From assembly GCF_950023065.1 (NCBI RefSeq), contig NC_088677.1, positions 16,076,001 to 16,140,000 of the forward strand: a stretch of 64,000 nt of DNA, given 5' to 3'. The notes under the pieces are model-generated. The model had not been told where the DNA came from. It did no database searches and saw only the letters and a list, made by a program, of their open reading frames with translations. This document shows positions 62,459 to 64,000 of this stretch, piece after piece. How positions within the stretch are numbered: the stretch's first letter is position 1; every line of letters begins with the position of its first letter. This DNA comes from Planococcus citri (Eukaryota > Arthropoda > Insecta > Hemiptera > Pseudococcidae). Made by a program: the position numbers and the translations under genes.

Positions 62459-64000
62459 ATGCCTTATTTGTTAGACGAACCAGCTTGGAAAGCTCTACAG
62501 AGCTACTACGATAACAACGGTTCAAAAATTAATATTTTACAGTTGTTCAAACAAGACGCAGCCAGATTCGATAAATTCAGGTTTGTTTTTTTTTTCAAGT
62601 TCATTATTGACATTAATTTAACCTTAGCTTCCAAATTTTATATTACCCTAATCTGCGTTCGTTCTGTTTGCTTTTTTAGTTTGAAACTAGACTCACCGGC
62701 TGGTCCTGTACTTTTAGATTACTCCAAAAATCGTATAAATGAAGAAATCCTCCAATTACTGTTCAACTTGGTACGTTTCAAAGCCCACCTTTCTCCACGA
62801 CCACTTCAGTGGGTAAAATAATTCCATTACTTTTTCACAGGCAAGAGCCCGAAAAGTTGAATCATTCCGAGATGAGATGTTCTGCGGTTCGAAGATCAAC
62901 TTCACCGAAGACAGAGCCGTTTTACATATCGCTCTTCGCCACAAGTGCGCCGAGCCCATTAAAGTCGAAGGCGTCGACGTCATTCCAAAAGTGAACGCTG
63001 TCTTAAAACATATTCAAGAATTTACCGACGAGGTGATTGAAATATTCTCCTACTCGAACTCTCTCGCTAACACCGTGAAAACTATAATTATCTGCCTGTT
63101 ACAGGTATTAAGCCAACGTTGGAAAGGTTACACCGGTAAACCGATCACGGACGTTGTGAATATTGGCATCGGTGGGTCCGATCTCGTTAGTACCGTATTA
63201 CTTCAACTTCGAACCAGGCGTAATAATCGCTATAGAAAGCTCGAAGCTAAATAATTAATTTTTCAGGGTCCTTTGATGGTAACCGAAGCATTGAAACCGT
63301 ACTCGAAAGGATTAAATGTACATTTTGTATCCAATGTCGACGGTACTCATTTGGCTGAAACATTGAAAAAGCTCAATCCGGAAACCGTATTATTTATCAT
63401 CGCTAGCAAAACGTTTACCACCCAGGAGACCATTACGAATGCTACTTCGGCTAAAATATGGTTCTTAGAAAAAGCTAAAGATGTAAGATAACTAATCGAT
63501 CGCTGCCTGGTTACCTATTCAGTGAATGGTGATTTTATTAATTGAGAACTATTTTACAGCCGAAAGCTGTTGCCAAACATTTCGTAGCGTTGTCAACTAA
63601 CGAACCGAAAGTCACCGAGTTCGGAATCGATAAAGCGAACATGTTTGAATTCTGGGACTGGGTCGGAGGTCGTTACTCACTATGGTCTGCGATCGGATTA
63701 TCCATAGCTTTATTCATCGGTTACGAAAACTTCATTAAACTACAAGAAGGCGCTTACTATATGGATCAACATTTCTTAAATACCCCGTTGGAAAAAAACG
63801 TAAGCGAAAGAGCTAAAATTGGGAATATCCTAAGACAAAAAGTGAACCATTTTTTTTGTATTTTTAGGCTCCTGTTATCTTAGCTCTGTTGGGTGTCTGG
63901 TATCACAATTTCTACGGTGCCGAAACACACGCTTTATTGCCCTACGATCAATACTTGCATCGATTCGCCGCCTATTTCCAACAAGGAGATATGGAATCGA
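62459..64000 (+). CDS. GPI: Glucose-6-phosphate isomerase, 5' exons (continues past window)
   Basis: Glycolytic enzyme interconverting glucose-6-phosphate and fructose-6-phosphate in the cytosol. Exons: 62459-62580, 62680-62770, 62841-63032, 63105-63185, 63267-63482, 63560-63799 and from 63868 to the window end. All junctions are GT-AG with matching phase. Recognisable blocks are INFTEDRAVLHIALRH, TDVVNIGIGGSDLGPLMVTE (phosphate site), VSNVDGTHLAETL, FIIASKTFTTQET, FEFWDWVGGRYSLWSAIGLS (active site) and LGVWYHNFYGAETHALLPYD. Start is the ATG at 62459, giving MPYLLDEPAWKAL. Introns are 70-99 bases. The last third of the protein lies beyond the window. Confidence 0.96.

Noticed and set aside
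1..64000. tRNA or rRNA genes
   Set aside because: No stretch with tRNA A/B boxes plus a plausible cloverleaf, and no conserved rRNA core, was seen by eye.

Overview
This is a gene-sparse, AT-rich nuclear window from an animal. Coding exons carry GT-AG introns and belong to conserved metazoan genes. The combination of long foldback repeats, many 'TACCTA' runs and small families of bacterial-type genes with introns suggests an arthropod, perhaps a sternorrhynchan hemipteran such as a mealybug. The species is inference; no rRNA, tRNA or mitochondrial marker is present.

Layout. At 1-5340 (+) lie the last four exons of a glycerol-3-phosphate acyltransferase of the GPAT3/4 type, with a 3.9 kb intron filled by a short-period satellite. 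From 5.3 to 11.3 kb there are only 3' UTR-like sequence, repeats and a degraded GC-richer block. From 11.3 to 17.6 kb (-) there is an intact three-exon gene and a broken copy of a bacterial-type AAA-ATPase_like family. Between them are an ATPase-flank/3' UTR duplication, two unassigned coding-like stretches and a TRMT1 pseudogene. Two inverted-repeat elements with target duplications (18.08-18.34 and 18.81-20.21 kb) precede a 14,850-bp Polinton/Maverick at 20,611-35,460. From 35.5 to 43.7 kb are inverted-repeat elements without a gene. At 43.7-44.1 kb is a third ATPase 5' fragment. From 44.4 to 53.9 kb three foldback elements flank a chimeric locus (-): a decayed HSP70 fragment followed by a ubiquitin-like domain spliced in frame to an Rpn-type PD-(D/E)XK nuclease. 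From 54.2 to 61.6 kb (-) is a TENT4/Trf4-type non-canonical poly(A) polymerase, with a fourth foldback in an intron. From 62.46 kb to the end (+) is the 5' part of glucose-6-phosphate isomerase, divergent from TENT4.

The Polinton is the centre of interest. It has long TIRs, an intact 6-bp target duplication GGTACT, and 13 gene positions. These are protein-primed DNA polymerase B (split by a frameshift), two solenoid-repeat proteins, a VLTF3-like late transcription factor, a secreted two-Ig-domain protein, a DUF8207-like protein, a small basic membrane protein, a PLA2-domain minor capsid protein, an adenain-type protease, a penton-like minor capsid protein, an A32-type packaging ATPase, a retroviral-type integrase and a double-jelly-roll major capsid protein. 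Most start codons sit directly behind a shared CTATTATAAA-like motif, two gene pairs diverge across only 32-33 bp, and every convergent junction carries a near-perfect palindrome. Together with the VLTF3-like gene this suggests a self-contained, poxvirus/NCLDV-style late transcription programme carried by a eukaryotic DNA transposon/virus.

Exon borders, domain calls and repeat limits were read by eye. No database search was possible, so protein family names rest on recognised motifs and order of conserved blocks.
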